64,000 nt of DNA from positions 104,318,141 to 104,382,140 of the forward strand of contig NC_079487.1 in NCBI RefSeq assembly GCF_020520425.1, read 5' to 3'. The notes under the pieces are model-generated. The model saw nothing but the letters and a program-made list of their open reading frames with translations, ran no database searches and was not told where the DNA came from. Numbering within the stretch: position 1 is the stretch's first letter; the number at the start of each line of letters is the position of its first letter. The position numbers and the translations under genes are program-made. The stretch comes from Spinacia oleracea. Taxonomy: Eukaryota > Streptophyta > Magnoliopsida > Caryophyllales > Amaranthaceae. Shown one piece after another: positions 24,156 through 35,242 of this stretch.

Positions 24156-25320
24156 TAGAAATTTGTTATATAACTAATATCCCCTGCTACATATATTATA
24201 AAATTAGACCACGTCCACTAGTTAACCTCCATACATCACATAAAAAAAGTATCCAATTATATAGATTATTAAATAAATAGTATATAATTGTAAATATAAA
24301 AATTGATTACATTACAATCATATGAAAAACTAACATCCATAATCTAAGATTTACTACAAGAAATATCAAAGACAATAAATAGTAATGAAGTTTGACAACT
24401 TTTCTCGAACTTCATTTATCTACTCAATGGTAAAAGGCTGTTCCCTCGGATTGTTGAATACCTAAAGAAGATCGACCATCAAGAAGAAAAAAAATATGTT
24501 AGTTATATTATGAATATTGTATGGTATAATAAAGTAAGACATAATTTGCTCACAACAATGAAATAATGAACCTTATAATAATAAAAATGGCTTATTTCTC
24601 TCCTACGTTCAACCAATGAACCTAAATAATTAAAACTATGTAAAATTAAAACTATTATTTCATGGGTTGATTTCAACAAAAAAAAAATGGTTTTGTTCCT
24701 TTTGTTATCCACTTATCTTCTCTTTGTACCACACTACCACACCACAAATTAAATGGTACACCCGATTGCATATAGAGCTACATGCAAATCAGAACACCAC
24801 ACAATCCCTTATCTTTTGGGGTTGGAATTTTTTTGTTGCAAAGGCAAACTGTCAAATTTACCGGTATTTGGTTAAAGGGTGTACATATATTGCATTCCAC
24901 ATTCCATACCAGAAAAAGAGTTTCATGTCACTCATCTTCATCACCATCAACCTCAACAAACCGAGACATGACCGCACATGAGTTTTAAAAAGTACACAAA
25001 ACATAAACAGCATGTTACAATGTAAATTTTGGTGAGATTATTTGTATGTACAAATCTTAAAACTTGTCTTTTGGCATTCTGAAAAATTTCCTGTTCATGT
25101 TAGTTAAGTTTATTTTTATTTTTTTCTGATGACCCACTGACTGACCTGGTTTGCAGAATTGCAGATAACCGATTCCATTCAGAAATTAGCAAGCAGCTGA
25201 ACAATACAGGTTCATTGCTGCAAAGAATCTGCATTCAATAAAACAAATTGTGTAAATATAGATTATACAGGGGAAAAACAGCAACAAGAAAACAATTTCA
25301 CTGTTTTTGCAAGAATTTAC
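24156..25320. other. CACTA interior, AT-rich, no gene seen
   Basis: Short open frames only. 25140-25260 has an exon-like GC level and could belong to the captured gene fragment beside it, but no frame is convincing. No transposase motif. Confidence 0.4.
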
Positions 25321-25579
25321 CTATTTCTTGTTTCTTGCCTCTTTTTTCCAATCTCTTCTTCCGGTTTTACTTATAATTTTCTGGCTACCATTCAGATTGC
25401 TTTCTGAAAGAACTTCACTTTTCAAAGTTTGTTCTGATTCCCGTGTTCCTGAAGGAATAGACTCTTCTGGTATGGCGGCATGGACTCTTCTTGCTTCCTT
25501 CTTCCAGTTGTGCCTACAATGAACACGAATTCCAGCTTGTTCCTCAATCTGCAGACAATATCCAGTACGATTCATATAC
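25321..25579 (-). pseudogene. Captured host-gene exon inside the CACTA (unrecognised)
   Basis: A minus-strand exon preceded by a cctctaag acceptor. It has an open frame of about 84 codons ending in TAG: MNRTGYCLQIEEQAGIRV, then HCRHNWKKEARRVH, and near the end RRDWKKEARNKK. WKKEAR occurs twice and the C-terminus is basic, like a nuclear localisation signal. A 5'-UTR-like exon on the same strand lies at 27083-27170, so the CACTA seems to carry part of a spliced host gene. I do not recognise the protein; no transposase family resembles it. Confidence 0.45.
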
Positions 25580-26309
25580 CTTAGAGGGTATCACTTTCAA
25601 CGTTCAAGCAATGTAATAATAGCAACAAACTAAGCCTGAAACCTGGAAAGCATGCAAAAGAAGAAAAAAATATTTAAGTCCAAACAAGAGAAGTTATGGT
25701 TTTCAGCTTAGAGAATATTTTGCAACAAACTGCGTGAATTCGGTCTTGTCAAGTAATCACAAAGAAAAAATCCAGTGTACAGTAATTAAAGTGAAACCAC
25801 TTTTATGCTTAAGAACCCACAGCCATATAAGAGGTAAGATTAGGGAAAGAAAACACATTATTAAGGAAGTGTACTTCAAGGAAGCACTGTGAAAATAAAA
25901 GGGTAAAGATAAAAGAATATCATGTAAACAGTAAACATAATGAGCTTTTTAGGTTAGCAGTTGATCACTCATCAATATTAGTATAGACGGGGTATAAAAT
26001 CTTTGCATAATACAGAGTACTATTAAGTCCATCAAGGTCTAATAGCAAATTGCAATAATACTCCTACTTTTGGACCTAATATGTTATTTATGTTTCTTTT
26101 TATCTTTTTCCTTACACTTTCAAATTGAGGCTAGACTGCAAATGATACACAAAGCAAGGTTCAGAATACTGACACCCAATCATAAACACACACACACAAA
26201 AACAAGATGGCATCAGAAAATGATACTCAATCTTGCACAATATCCTAAGAATTTAGTCCGAAGATTACAAAACAGGAGACTCCTTCAAAACAAATATTTC
26301 TAAATGGAA

Positions 26310-26480
26310 ATTCGATAAACTCACCGGGCCTACCACAAGCCCGTACATGAGAAGGGATTGACCACATATAAGTTTGACGGGGTTCCATCCTAAAATCAAT
26401 TGGTGATAGGTGGAGTAGCCCACCAATCTTATATGTAAGTCAATCTCTCTCTTATTTCTTCAATGTGGGATAATTAGTCT
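26310..26480. repeat. LTR-like fragment resembling a TRIM terminal repeat
   Basis: Contains gggttccatcctaaaatcaa, ggtggagtagcccacc, then 'cttatatgtaagtc' and 'caatgtgggataattag', a combination typical of short LTRs of plant TRIM-type elements. I see no partner copy or target duplication, so it may be a solo LTR or a fragment. Confidence 0.35.
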
Positions 26481-27082
26481 AATACTCACATGTGAATTAT
26501 AATCTTAACAAAATTTCATGCTAGAATTATGACAAGAATTTGAAACAGACAAACACCACATCCCAATTTCCTTCTGTTTAATTAGGGGTAAATGTTGCAA
26601 ACAAGATTCTTCACGAGGAGGGCGTAGTCCTCTCAACACCTACATTTATTGATCTGCAATATGCTAGAATCAACAAGGTATCTTCCATTATTAGAAGGCA
26701 TGTATCTTCCTTAACCAATAGACTATACACTTTCAACTCCGCAACCAGGCAGGACCCCAGCATAAATACTGCAGCAGCAATGCCCATCAGGGAATGCTGG
26801 TACCAATACTATGGTCCATATCTGACACCATATATAAATCTAAATCTAAATTTATTTACAGTAAACAGAAGCAAGAGCTAGAATTAATGACCTCAAGCTT
26901 CTTTGTTGAGCCTTAATATCTCTAAGGAATTGAATCTTAATGAAGTCAAAGAATAACATTCGAACACAGTGCATAATCAATTAAATCCTATCTAAAACAG
27001 GATCCATTCATAATCAAAACATCAATAATCACTACTAGCAGTTATAAACTAACAGATTCAAGGAACAGGAGAGAGATTTTTT

Positions 27083-27170
27083 ATTACCTGGAAAAAGCCA
27101 CCCGGTATTTTCTAGGGTTTGGAGAAACACAAATTGAAATTCGACTTTCCGAAATTCGCGACGGTGGGGA
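27083..27170 (-). pseudogene. 5'-UTR-like exon of the captured gene
   Basis: On the minus strand the sequence contains aaaccctagaaaataccggg, a typical plant leader motif, and ends in tttttccag followed by a gtaataaa donor at 27082. Continuation upstream (27599-27673, and beyond the gypsy at 38043-38200) is CT/GC-rich like a promoter-proximal leader. A TRIM and a gypsy element are both inserted in this leader. Confidence 0.4.
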
Positions 27171-27593
27171 TGTTACGGTCCATTGTAAGGTATGGGACTT
27201 AAGTCCCACATCGATCATATGGGTGGCTGATGTGGGGTTTATATAGGATCATGGGCTCTCCTCCCCTTGAGCTAGCTTTTGGGGATGGTTCTCCTGTGGT
27301 CCTGTATCAATGGTATCAGAGCCGACCACCGCTCCTAGCACCACATGTGACCGATGGAGGTGACGCCGGTGCTCGTCCGGGGCTAGGAACCTTCTCTCTT
27401 TGCCTAGCGCAAAGCCTGCCACATGAGGGCATGTGGCTGCGAAGAGGGGTGGTATGTTACGGTCCATTGTAAGGTATGGGACTTAAGTCCCACATCGATC
27501 ATATGGGTGGCTGATGTGGGGTTTATATAGGATCATGGGCTCTCCTCCCCTTGAGCTAGCTTTTGGGGATGGTTCTCCTGTGGTCCTGTATCA
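27171..27593 (+). mobile_element. TRIM retrotransposon (423 bp) with identical LTRs
   Basis: Two 139 bp LTRs (27171-27309 and 27455-27593), identical by eye, begin tgttacggtccattg and end ggtcctgtatca. The primer-binding site tggtatcagagc (27311-27322) follows the first and the polypurine tract gaagaggggtggta (27441-27454) precedes the second. The 5 bp target duplication gggga is at 27166-27170 and 27594-27598. The 145 bp between the LTRs is too short to code. It needs proteins from another element to move. Confidence 0.93.
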
Positions 27594-27673
27594 GGGGAGC
27601 AGCAGCGGCGACACGACGGTTGGGAGCGGCGACGCGGCGATAGGGGAGTGCGGTGTGTGCTGTGAGTGTTAGA

Positions 27674-30473
27674 TGTAATCCCCCGTAATTTTATTATGTT
27701 TTATTTATATATTTTAACGTATATTTAATATATTTAAATAAGAATTTATGAATTTTGAAAATAAATATATAATTAACGTATATTTATTTATTACATTTTA
27801 ATATTTTCAACGATTTACGAAATCGAAAATAAGTTTAGAATTTTAAGTTGAAAAGAATTTGAATTACGAAAATTGATTGAATTTAGAAAACGATCCTATT
27901 CAGTTTTGGATTCGAATCAGAAAAGCTAAATCCTAATTCTAGCCCACTTGGGAAAGCCCAACATGAAAACCCAAACCTCATAACCTCACCCAAACTGTTT
28001 CACGTAAAACAACTCAAGCCCTCCTCTCCCTTTTCTGTTTCACGTAACTCAAACCCTCATCCATCACACTGCAGTTTTCTCTCCTCCCTTCACGTCCGCC
28101 GCTTCTGCCAGCCGCCACAGCCACCGGCGACCCTAACGCCGGTAACCCCTTTCTTCTTCTTCGATCTCCTACTTCTCCGTTCTTCGTCCTTCTAATTTGC
28201 TTGCGTTCCCTTTTCCTTTCGTTTGTTCTCACCATTAACCCCCTCCTTGTGTTCGACTTTGCACAGCAGCACCACGAGCTTCGTGCCGCCGTCCACCACC
28301 TAGCGCAGTCACCCACGAACCTCGACCACCGCCGCACGGTAGTCCTCTTAATTTCCTTCTTTTTCGTTTTTAATTTTCTTGCTCTTCGTTCTTGATTCTT
28401 CGACCCTTATTAAACATGTCGTTCTCCACAGCCGTCGAGCCGCGCAACCAACCTCCGCAAGCTGCCGCCTTGCCGCCGCCGTGATCTGTCCGCCGGCCAA
28501 CCCTTCTCTCTCCCTCTTTCTTGGTTATTTCTTGAACTCTAAGCAATTGAATTAAGTATTTTAATTTAAATGTTATTAATCTAAGTTATAATTTAATTAA
28601 ATTGAATTTATGAATTTATGATTTAATTAGAATTTCAGAATTTTATATTATGTTTAAATAATATATTTAATTTTCAGATTATATAAATGCATTGAAATAA
28701 TGATTTTTAATTATTTAAAGCATGAATTTTAAGTTTTAAATCATGGTAGGATGATTGTGGATTATTAAATTTATTGTTTCGATGTTCTAAGAACGTAGAT
28801 TGGCCTTGGTGAAGTTTTTAAATAAGTTTACATTGCTGAAATTGAAAGTACGATGTTTGCAAAGAGTTTTCAACAAATTTCAATCTCTAATTCAATAATT
28901 GTTATGCTAGGAAAGCAAATATTCAAGTTTTGTTATTGGAGAAAAGTTCTAAATATGTTTAGGATGTAGTTAGAATGTGTTACTATAGCTGTGAACGATT
29001 AGAAGTTGATTTGGAATCCTTGTTGGTTGTTTTTAGGCGGAGAATTCTCTGTAGGCGACTTTTGAATTATTAAAGTGGTCTTGAAGTTTGTTTACACAAG
29101 GTACGTACATACCTGTGTGCTTGGAATGTGTGCTAATTGTTGAAACCATGTTGAATTTGTTGTTGAACTTGGCTATGTTGATATTATTGTTGAACTTGGT
29201 GATGTTGATATTATCGACGAACCTAGTCAGGTTGAAATTGCATGTTTAATACTGTTGGATGGACGTATTGAACCTATATTGCATTAAGAGAATTATAACA
29301 TGTTAGTATGGATGATTGATGCAAACATGTTTGATTGGGAACACTAGATTACTTTGTATATGTTGATTCAGATCAGTTGATTGTTGTTCCCTTTTTAGCT
29401 TTTCACTACTTTATGAGGGTCGAGGACCTTGTTTAGTAAGTTGAAACTTTATACCCATATACAGGGTTGATCATGGTTAAAGGAAAGGTTGGGTAAATTG
29501 GAATGAGTCTTGATTGATGCCTTTATGATCACGTACTTAATTCTAAGATAAAAACAGTTGTGAACGAATGTGGATTATATGCCTTATGTGATTGTTGAGT
29601 CATAACAGAGTCTCAATTTGTAAATCATGTAAAGTGAAACTGAGTAGCAATAGCTTTAGACTGTGCACGTCTAAAGTGACGGACAAACAGGAGTTGGGGT
29701 TCATGGTGGTAGCCCATGGCCTTTATCTCGGACCGGATTGATCACCGTGTCCTATTTTTATTCAAATGTTCCTCGATATCGCAGGTCTCTGAGGTTACGG
29801 AGTCGCGCCCGTACCTCGTTTTCCTTAGTGAAGGCTGTCGGACCGTCAACTCGGTCCATTGTCTATTTCAACTAAAATAATATTATTGCTAAAAGTTTAG
29901 CCTAGTCTAGTCTGGTCAAGTATGGTCGTCAAACTATCATGTTTTGTCTGCCTTTATTTGTGTTCATTAGTATCATGTTAGGGTTGTTCGTTTAATAGAA
30001 TCATGTTAGGATTATTATTGATTTAGTATGTAGTACTCAGCTTTGCTGATTACGTGCTTTTTCTTGTGCATGTTGATCATGGCTATGCCTTATTGATCCT
30101 GTGATGACCCAATCTTTGGTGAGCAGTCTCTAAGGATCAATAAGCATTATCCATCTGCAGGTTTGAAGATGTTGCATCATTGGGATCGGGAATAGAGAGC
30201 TTGTATTTAGTTTTGATTTGCTAAGTTGACTTGGGTTTGTTTAATTGGACTTTAAACTTGTCGTACTATTTATATTTCCTTATTTTCGTTGGTTGATTTT
30301 TGGGACTAAACCTGTAATCGATTATTTATAAACCTAAAGTTAGTTTTATGTTTTCCGCTGCAAAATTCTGAATAAGCCGTTACGTTTTCACACGGGCGAT
30401 AATGCCTTGATAATTGTCTACGTTTTATATTAAAAGGTTATTTTAGAAAAGAAAGAATTGTCGGGGCGTTACA
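27674..30473 (+). repeat. 5' LTR of the gypsy element (2800 bp)
   Basis: TG...CA termini, with the same length as the other copy. Short open frames on both strands (for example around 28014-28395) recur in both LTRs simply because the LTRs are near identical; I do not regard them as genes. Confidence 0.9.
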
Positions 30474-30799
30474 AAGTGGTATTTTAGAGCTATAGGTTTT
30501 ATTGATTTTTCGTGTCTACTTTTTAAATTTTTAGGCGCCTAAACTAGCTAGTTTCCTAAAACGAATTTCCTAGAATGGAGCTTCTATTTATTATATCATT
30601 AAAAAATGCGTACTTTTTTTTTGGGGGACCAACTTCATTTTATTTTGTTTGAAAGTATATTAACATTTCTTATTTAAGTTCGGAATTAACTTATTTATTC
30701 GAAACTTTTCGTTTATGTGAATTAAGTACGTTTTTCTTTATTTTCGAAATTAAATTAAATACATTCGAAAAAAATAAAATAAAAATCTTATTCCTTAAG

Positions 30800-30965
30800 T
30801 ATATTTATTCGTTTAATATTTATTCGTTTAATAAATATTTATTCGTTTAATAAATATTTATTCGTTTATTATTTATTTGTTTAATAAAAATTTCTTATTA
30901 TTTATTCGTTTAAAAAAATAAATAAAAAAATATTCGTTTATTATTTATTAGTTTAATAATTTTTT
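30800..30965 (+). repeat. TATTCGTTTAATAAA short repeats in the gypsy leader
   Basis: About ten degenerate copies of a 15-20 base unit (tatttattcgtttaataaa) just after the 5' LTR. Non-coding. Confidence 0.6.
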
Positions 30966-31974
30966 TTTTAATCGTTCTTGTTTTATTCTTTAAATTCTTC
31001 AATGTTTGACCTATTATGATTTATTATGAGAGATGGGTAATATAGGAAAGGGCATATAGGATAGAATTATATGTGCATTAGTAGTTAATTGCTAGCATAA
31101 GAAGTTAATTGCTATGTGCATGTGTTAAATGTTTAACTGTTGCATGTAAATGTGCATAGAAATTGTTTGATTCCACCAAACTTATTGTTTTATTGAATTC
31201 TGATTATGCTTTGGTTGGGAAATCGTTAGTAAGATCTTAAGTTGTTTGTTTCATGAATAAAACACTTCTTTCCAAGTACACCAACATAGGATCCTTTGAG
31301 AAGATCGACGAATACTGAGGATCTAGATTTCACTTCACAAATTTCCAAGGAAAGAACAGATAGACAAGATGCCTTAAACATTTGAAGTTGTAATAGTTAG
31401 TTTGTTCTTAAATGTTTTGGAGAATAAGTAGCAAAGCTACAACAGTTTAAAGTTAAAGCAATAGGAGTTTGAGTTATTCTTTATTCTTTTCAAGGATGTA
31501 TTAAACCTTTATAGAATTAGCAATAAAGTTAAATATTCGTTTCCAATACGAGAATTCCATAATTCGCTCAACAATAGTTTATGTTTATGTCATAGAACCT
31601 TTATTTTATTTTGGGACAAATATAGTGTTATGGTTTAGGAAGTGTTATCAACATTTTTTCTTTCGAGGAGTAAAAGTTAGATTATTGATAATCCAAATGA
31701 TCCAGAGTTTATTTTGGGCACGCGAATGGGAATATTATTACTTATTTGTGGTGATTGAATTTCCATTCATTGATTTTCAAATTGTGTGTCTTTGATGGAG
31801 ATAATTTTTTTCATGAATGAGTGACGAGGATTAATCTAATATTGTTGTACTTTCTTGAATAAGTGTTTGTTGAGGTGATCTCTATGATCAAATCAAATAT
31901 TTCCTCCGTAGGGAATGAACTATAAGTCATGTACCGAACCTAAGGTAGAGTCATAAATTTCAGGCCGCGTACTA

Positions 31975-32945
31975 GAATGGAAAACAACCACAGTGAGTTA
32001 GCTGCTGCTTTTCGCAAAAACTGACACAGGAAAGAACCGAGTGTCCTGATTCTGCTAGGGACATGTTTGAAAGGTTAGTCAAAGTTAAGTCACCATACTT
32101 CAAGGGGGAAACTGATTTTACTTTTTAGAGAAATAGGTTAGAGATTTTGAGAAATTGTTTGAGGCGTTGAACTGTCCTTAGAATATGAGAGTGTGTCAAG
32201 TTGTCATGTATTTGAAAGATGAAGCTGATTTATAGTGGAGAGAGAATAGAGTTAGGCTTAGCAATGCTGAGAGATTCAATTAGGATTCAATTGTTACTGC
32301 CTTAAGGGAAAGTTTTACCCTACCTTTTATGGGAAAGCAAAAAGTTTAGGAATTCATAAACCTTAGTATGGGGAGCATGACCATTGCCGATTACTATAGC
32401 AAATTTATAGCACTGTCGTGGTTTGCACCTGAGGTTGTAGCCACAGAGGAGCTAAAGGCTCTGAGGTTTAAGCAAGGTTTGAGTGAGGAGATCCAATTAG
32501 GATTAGGTGGGGAAACCTTTACATCTTTGGATATTGTGTATGGGAAAGCTACTCATATTTATGGTTTGCAGTCTAGAAGGGACAAGAAAAAATATTGTTC
32601 TTGGGGAGAAAAGAAAAGAGTTTAATGCTGAGGAAAACCAAGGGAATTTCAAGAGGAATATGAATGAAAATGGGAATGGGAATGGATATGGAAACTTTCA
32701 AGGAAGGAACAAACAGGGGCACAACAATAGGAACCAATCTGAAAGAGTGTATCACTGTAAGATGTGCAATAACAACCATCCTGGTAGGAATTGTAAGGGA
32801 GAATTAATGAACTGTAACTATTGTCAGAAAAAAAGGGCATAGGAAGTATGAGTGCTTTAATAAGCAGAAAAAGGAACAAAATGGTAATAAGAGTGGTAAC
32901 CAGGTGAAGTCGGGATTTAACCAGTCAAGAAATTAGAGTTCGAAG
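31975..32945 (+). pseudogene. gag of the gypsy element, decayed
   Basis: Islands in several frames match chromovirus gag. First comes a VKVKSPYFKGETDF block near 32080, then MTIADYYSKFIALS and EELKALRFKQGLS at 32377-32480. Two zinc-knuckle-like sites follow near 32755 and 32810. The first is CKMCNNNHPGRNC, one residue shorter than CX2CX4HX4C. The second is disrupted by an extra A in a run of A's at 32826-32834. Internal stops occur near 32125, 32234 and 32281. Confidence 0.75.
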
Positions 32946-33329
32946 CCTATAGGGTCGCAAAACAGCCAAGGAAACCTCCATAAGTCTGCTAATTAGAATA
33001 ACAACCATAACAAGGCCCCGGGTAAACTGTCTGTGATAAGTCGAAATGAAGTTGAACGACCTGTTGACTTAGTTTCTGTTACTTTTCTATTAACTCCGTG
33101 CTAGTTAGAAAGTTATTTGATTCAGGGAAAGCTTATTCTTTTGTTTCGTCATCTCTTATTAAGAGTCCGAAGTTAGTAGATTTTGAGGTGATGGATTTAC
33201 CCGTTAGTATTCCTACTGTTGTAACCATAAGGTGTACCAAATTGTTTCAGAACTTGCCTTGTGAACTATTTTTCGGTTGTGTGAGCTAGATGTGAGTTAA
33301 GAAGTCGGAATGAAGATCGAGGATGTTCC

Positions 33330-34880
33330 AATTGTGAATGAATTCATGGATGTGTTTCCTAGTGAGATTGCAGGTATGCCACTTGCTAAGAGCCGTTGAA
33401 TCCCCTATAGACTTAGTTCCTAGAATGACGCATATATCTAGAGCACCATATAGAATGACACCTCCTGAAATGAGCTAATTAAGACAAAGTTGCAAGAGTT
33501 GTTTGGTCAAGGAATATATTAGGCCTAGTGCATCACTGTGGGGAGCTCCTGTGTTGTTTGTTAAGGAGAAAGATAAGAGTACGGAATTATGCATCGATTT
33601 TAGGGAGCTAAACACCATCAAGAACAAGTATCCCTTGCCTAGGATAGATGACATATTAGACCAATTGAATTGGGCGAGTGTGTTCTCGAAGACTGATTTG
33701 GGTTTAAAGTACCACCGATTGAGAGTAGCTGATAAAAATATACTTAAGACCTCATTAGGATTCGTATTGTCATTAAGGGTTTAGAGTAACGTCTTTTGGG
33801 TTACCCATTGCACCTGCATTAACTATGGATTTGATGTATAAGATTTTCTACGAATTCCGAATTGATGATATCCCGATTTGTTCAAGGAATGAGAAAGAGC
33901 ATGACAAACACTTGAGAATTACTTGGAGACGCTTAAAAAAAATCTAGTTTTATTAAATGAAGTATACAAATCTTGAAGTCATATGTGTATAAGTGACACC
34001 GACAGAAAAGTGAAGGACTAAATTGATTGAGAGCTATGTTACGTAAGGGAATAAATTTAAGAGAAGATTTGAGTGGTCCAGGATCGTTAGAAATCATTTG
34101 TTGTCTTGAAAAGATGGTAATGTATGAATTGGTGAAAGTGCTAAGAGTTAATCCCAAGAGTTATACATCCATAAAAGGCGTAATGAGGATCACTAGAAAG
34201 AGAAAGCTGAGTAGAAGGAGTTTCTGTAGATCCTACTAAGAATCAAGTTGTGAGTGATTGACCTACTCCAAAGGAACGTGTCTGATATCTGAAGTTTCCT
34301 AGGCCTAGCTGACTATTATAGGGAGTTTGTGAAGACCTTTCGAACAAAGAAAAACCAATGACCAACTTGTTGAAAAAGGAATCGAAATTCAAGGGGAGTG
34401 AGAAATGTGAAGAAGCTTTCCAGATTTTAAAGGAATGTTTGACCTCCGCACCTGTCGTCGCGACAATTGAAACCTTATGAAATCAATTACCCTACCCATG
34501 ATCTAGAGTTAGTTGTTATTATGTTCACTTTGAATGATTTGGAAACATTATCTTTATGGGGCAACATTTGAGATCCTTACCATAAAAGTCTGAAATTTTG
34601 GCAATAAGGTCCAGTTGAATTTGGGACAACATTGAAAAAAAAGAGTAATACCTTCCACCCTGCAATTGATGGTCAGCCTGAGAGGACTAACCAAACTATG
34701 GAATATATATTCAGAGCCTGTGATATTGACTTTAAGGGTAGTTGAGAACCATCTAGATTCGATTGAATTTCTTGCAACAATAGTTACTATGTGAGCTTTA
34801 AAATGGCACCTATTGAGGAATTGTGTGGAAAAAAGTGTAGAAATCCCACTTGCTACGATTTTAGTGGAAATGTAGCGTTG
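33330..34880 (+). pseudogene. pol of the gypsy element: RT, RNase H start and integrase remnants
   Basis: The reverse transcriptase begins near 33500: [40 protein letters not shown]. After a frameshift at about 33780 a catalytic-type block IDDIPICSRNEKEHDKH follows. Near 34300 FLGLADYYREFVK marks the end of RT, then the start of RNase H. Most of RNase H and the integrase core are deleted. From 34640 an integrase C-terminal block (TFHPAIDGQPERTNQT, KMAPIEELCG) remains. Protease is only suggested near 33100. The element cannot make these proteins itself. Confidence 0.8.
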
Positions 34881-35242
34881 GGGACATAATTCGTTGAAAT
34901 AGAAATATCCAAAGTATTCCCTGAGATGAGTTACGAGGGCGTAACTCGTTTTCTTTAAAAGGGGTAGAATGCAATAGAAATTCGCGCTTTTTACATATTT
35001 GTATAACAAATTTTTTTGCATTTTATGCTTATTCTTAGCAACTTATACATGTGATGCAAGTAAATAGATTCTCCGCATAAGAAAATGTGTACGTGAATAT
35101 AACAAGTAACTCTTAGTCGGCAAAAGAGTGCACAAGAGTGGCACAAAGTACTTCTACAATAAGAATAAGTTGAAAAGTTTGGAAAGATATGTGAATTTTC
35201 GTGTCAAGTTTCGGGACGAAACTTCTTTTAAGAGGGGTAGAT

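Noticed and set aside
24156-27170. CACTA transposase (TNP2/TNPD type) in the element's interior
   Set aside because: Looked for long frames or transposase motifs on both strands and found none.
27230-27472. 80- and 72-codon frames inside the TRIM
   Set aside because: They span LTR, primer-binding site and second LTR of a non-coding element.
28014-28395. 107- and 64-codon frames, repeated at 35583-35964
   Set aside because: The repetition is due to the two gypsy LTRs; the frames lie on opposite strands and show no family motif.
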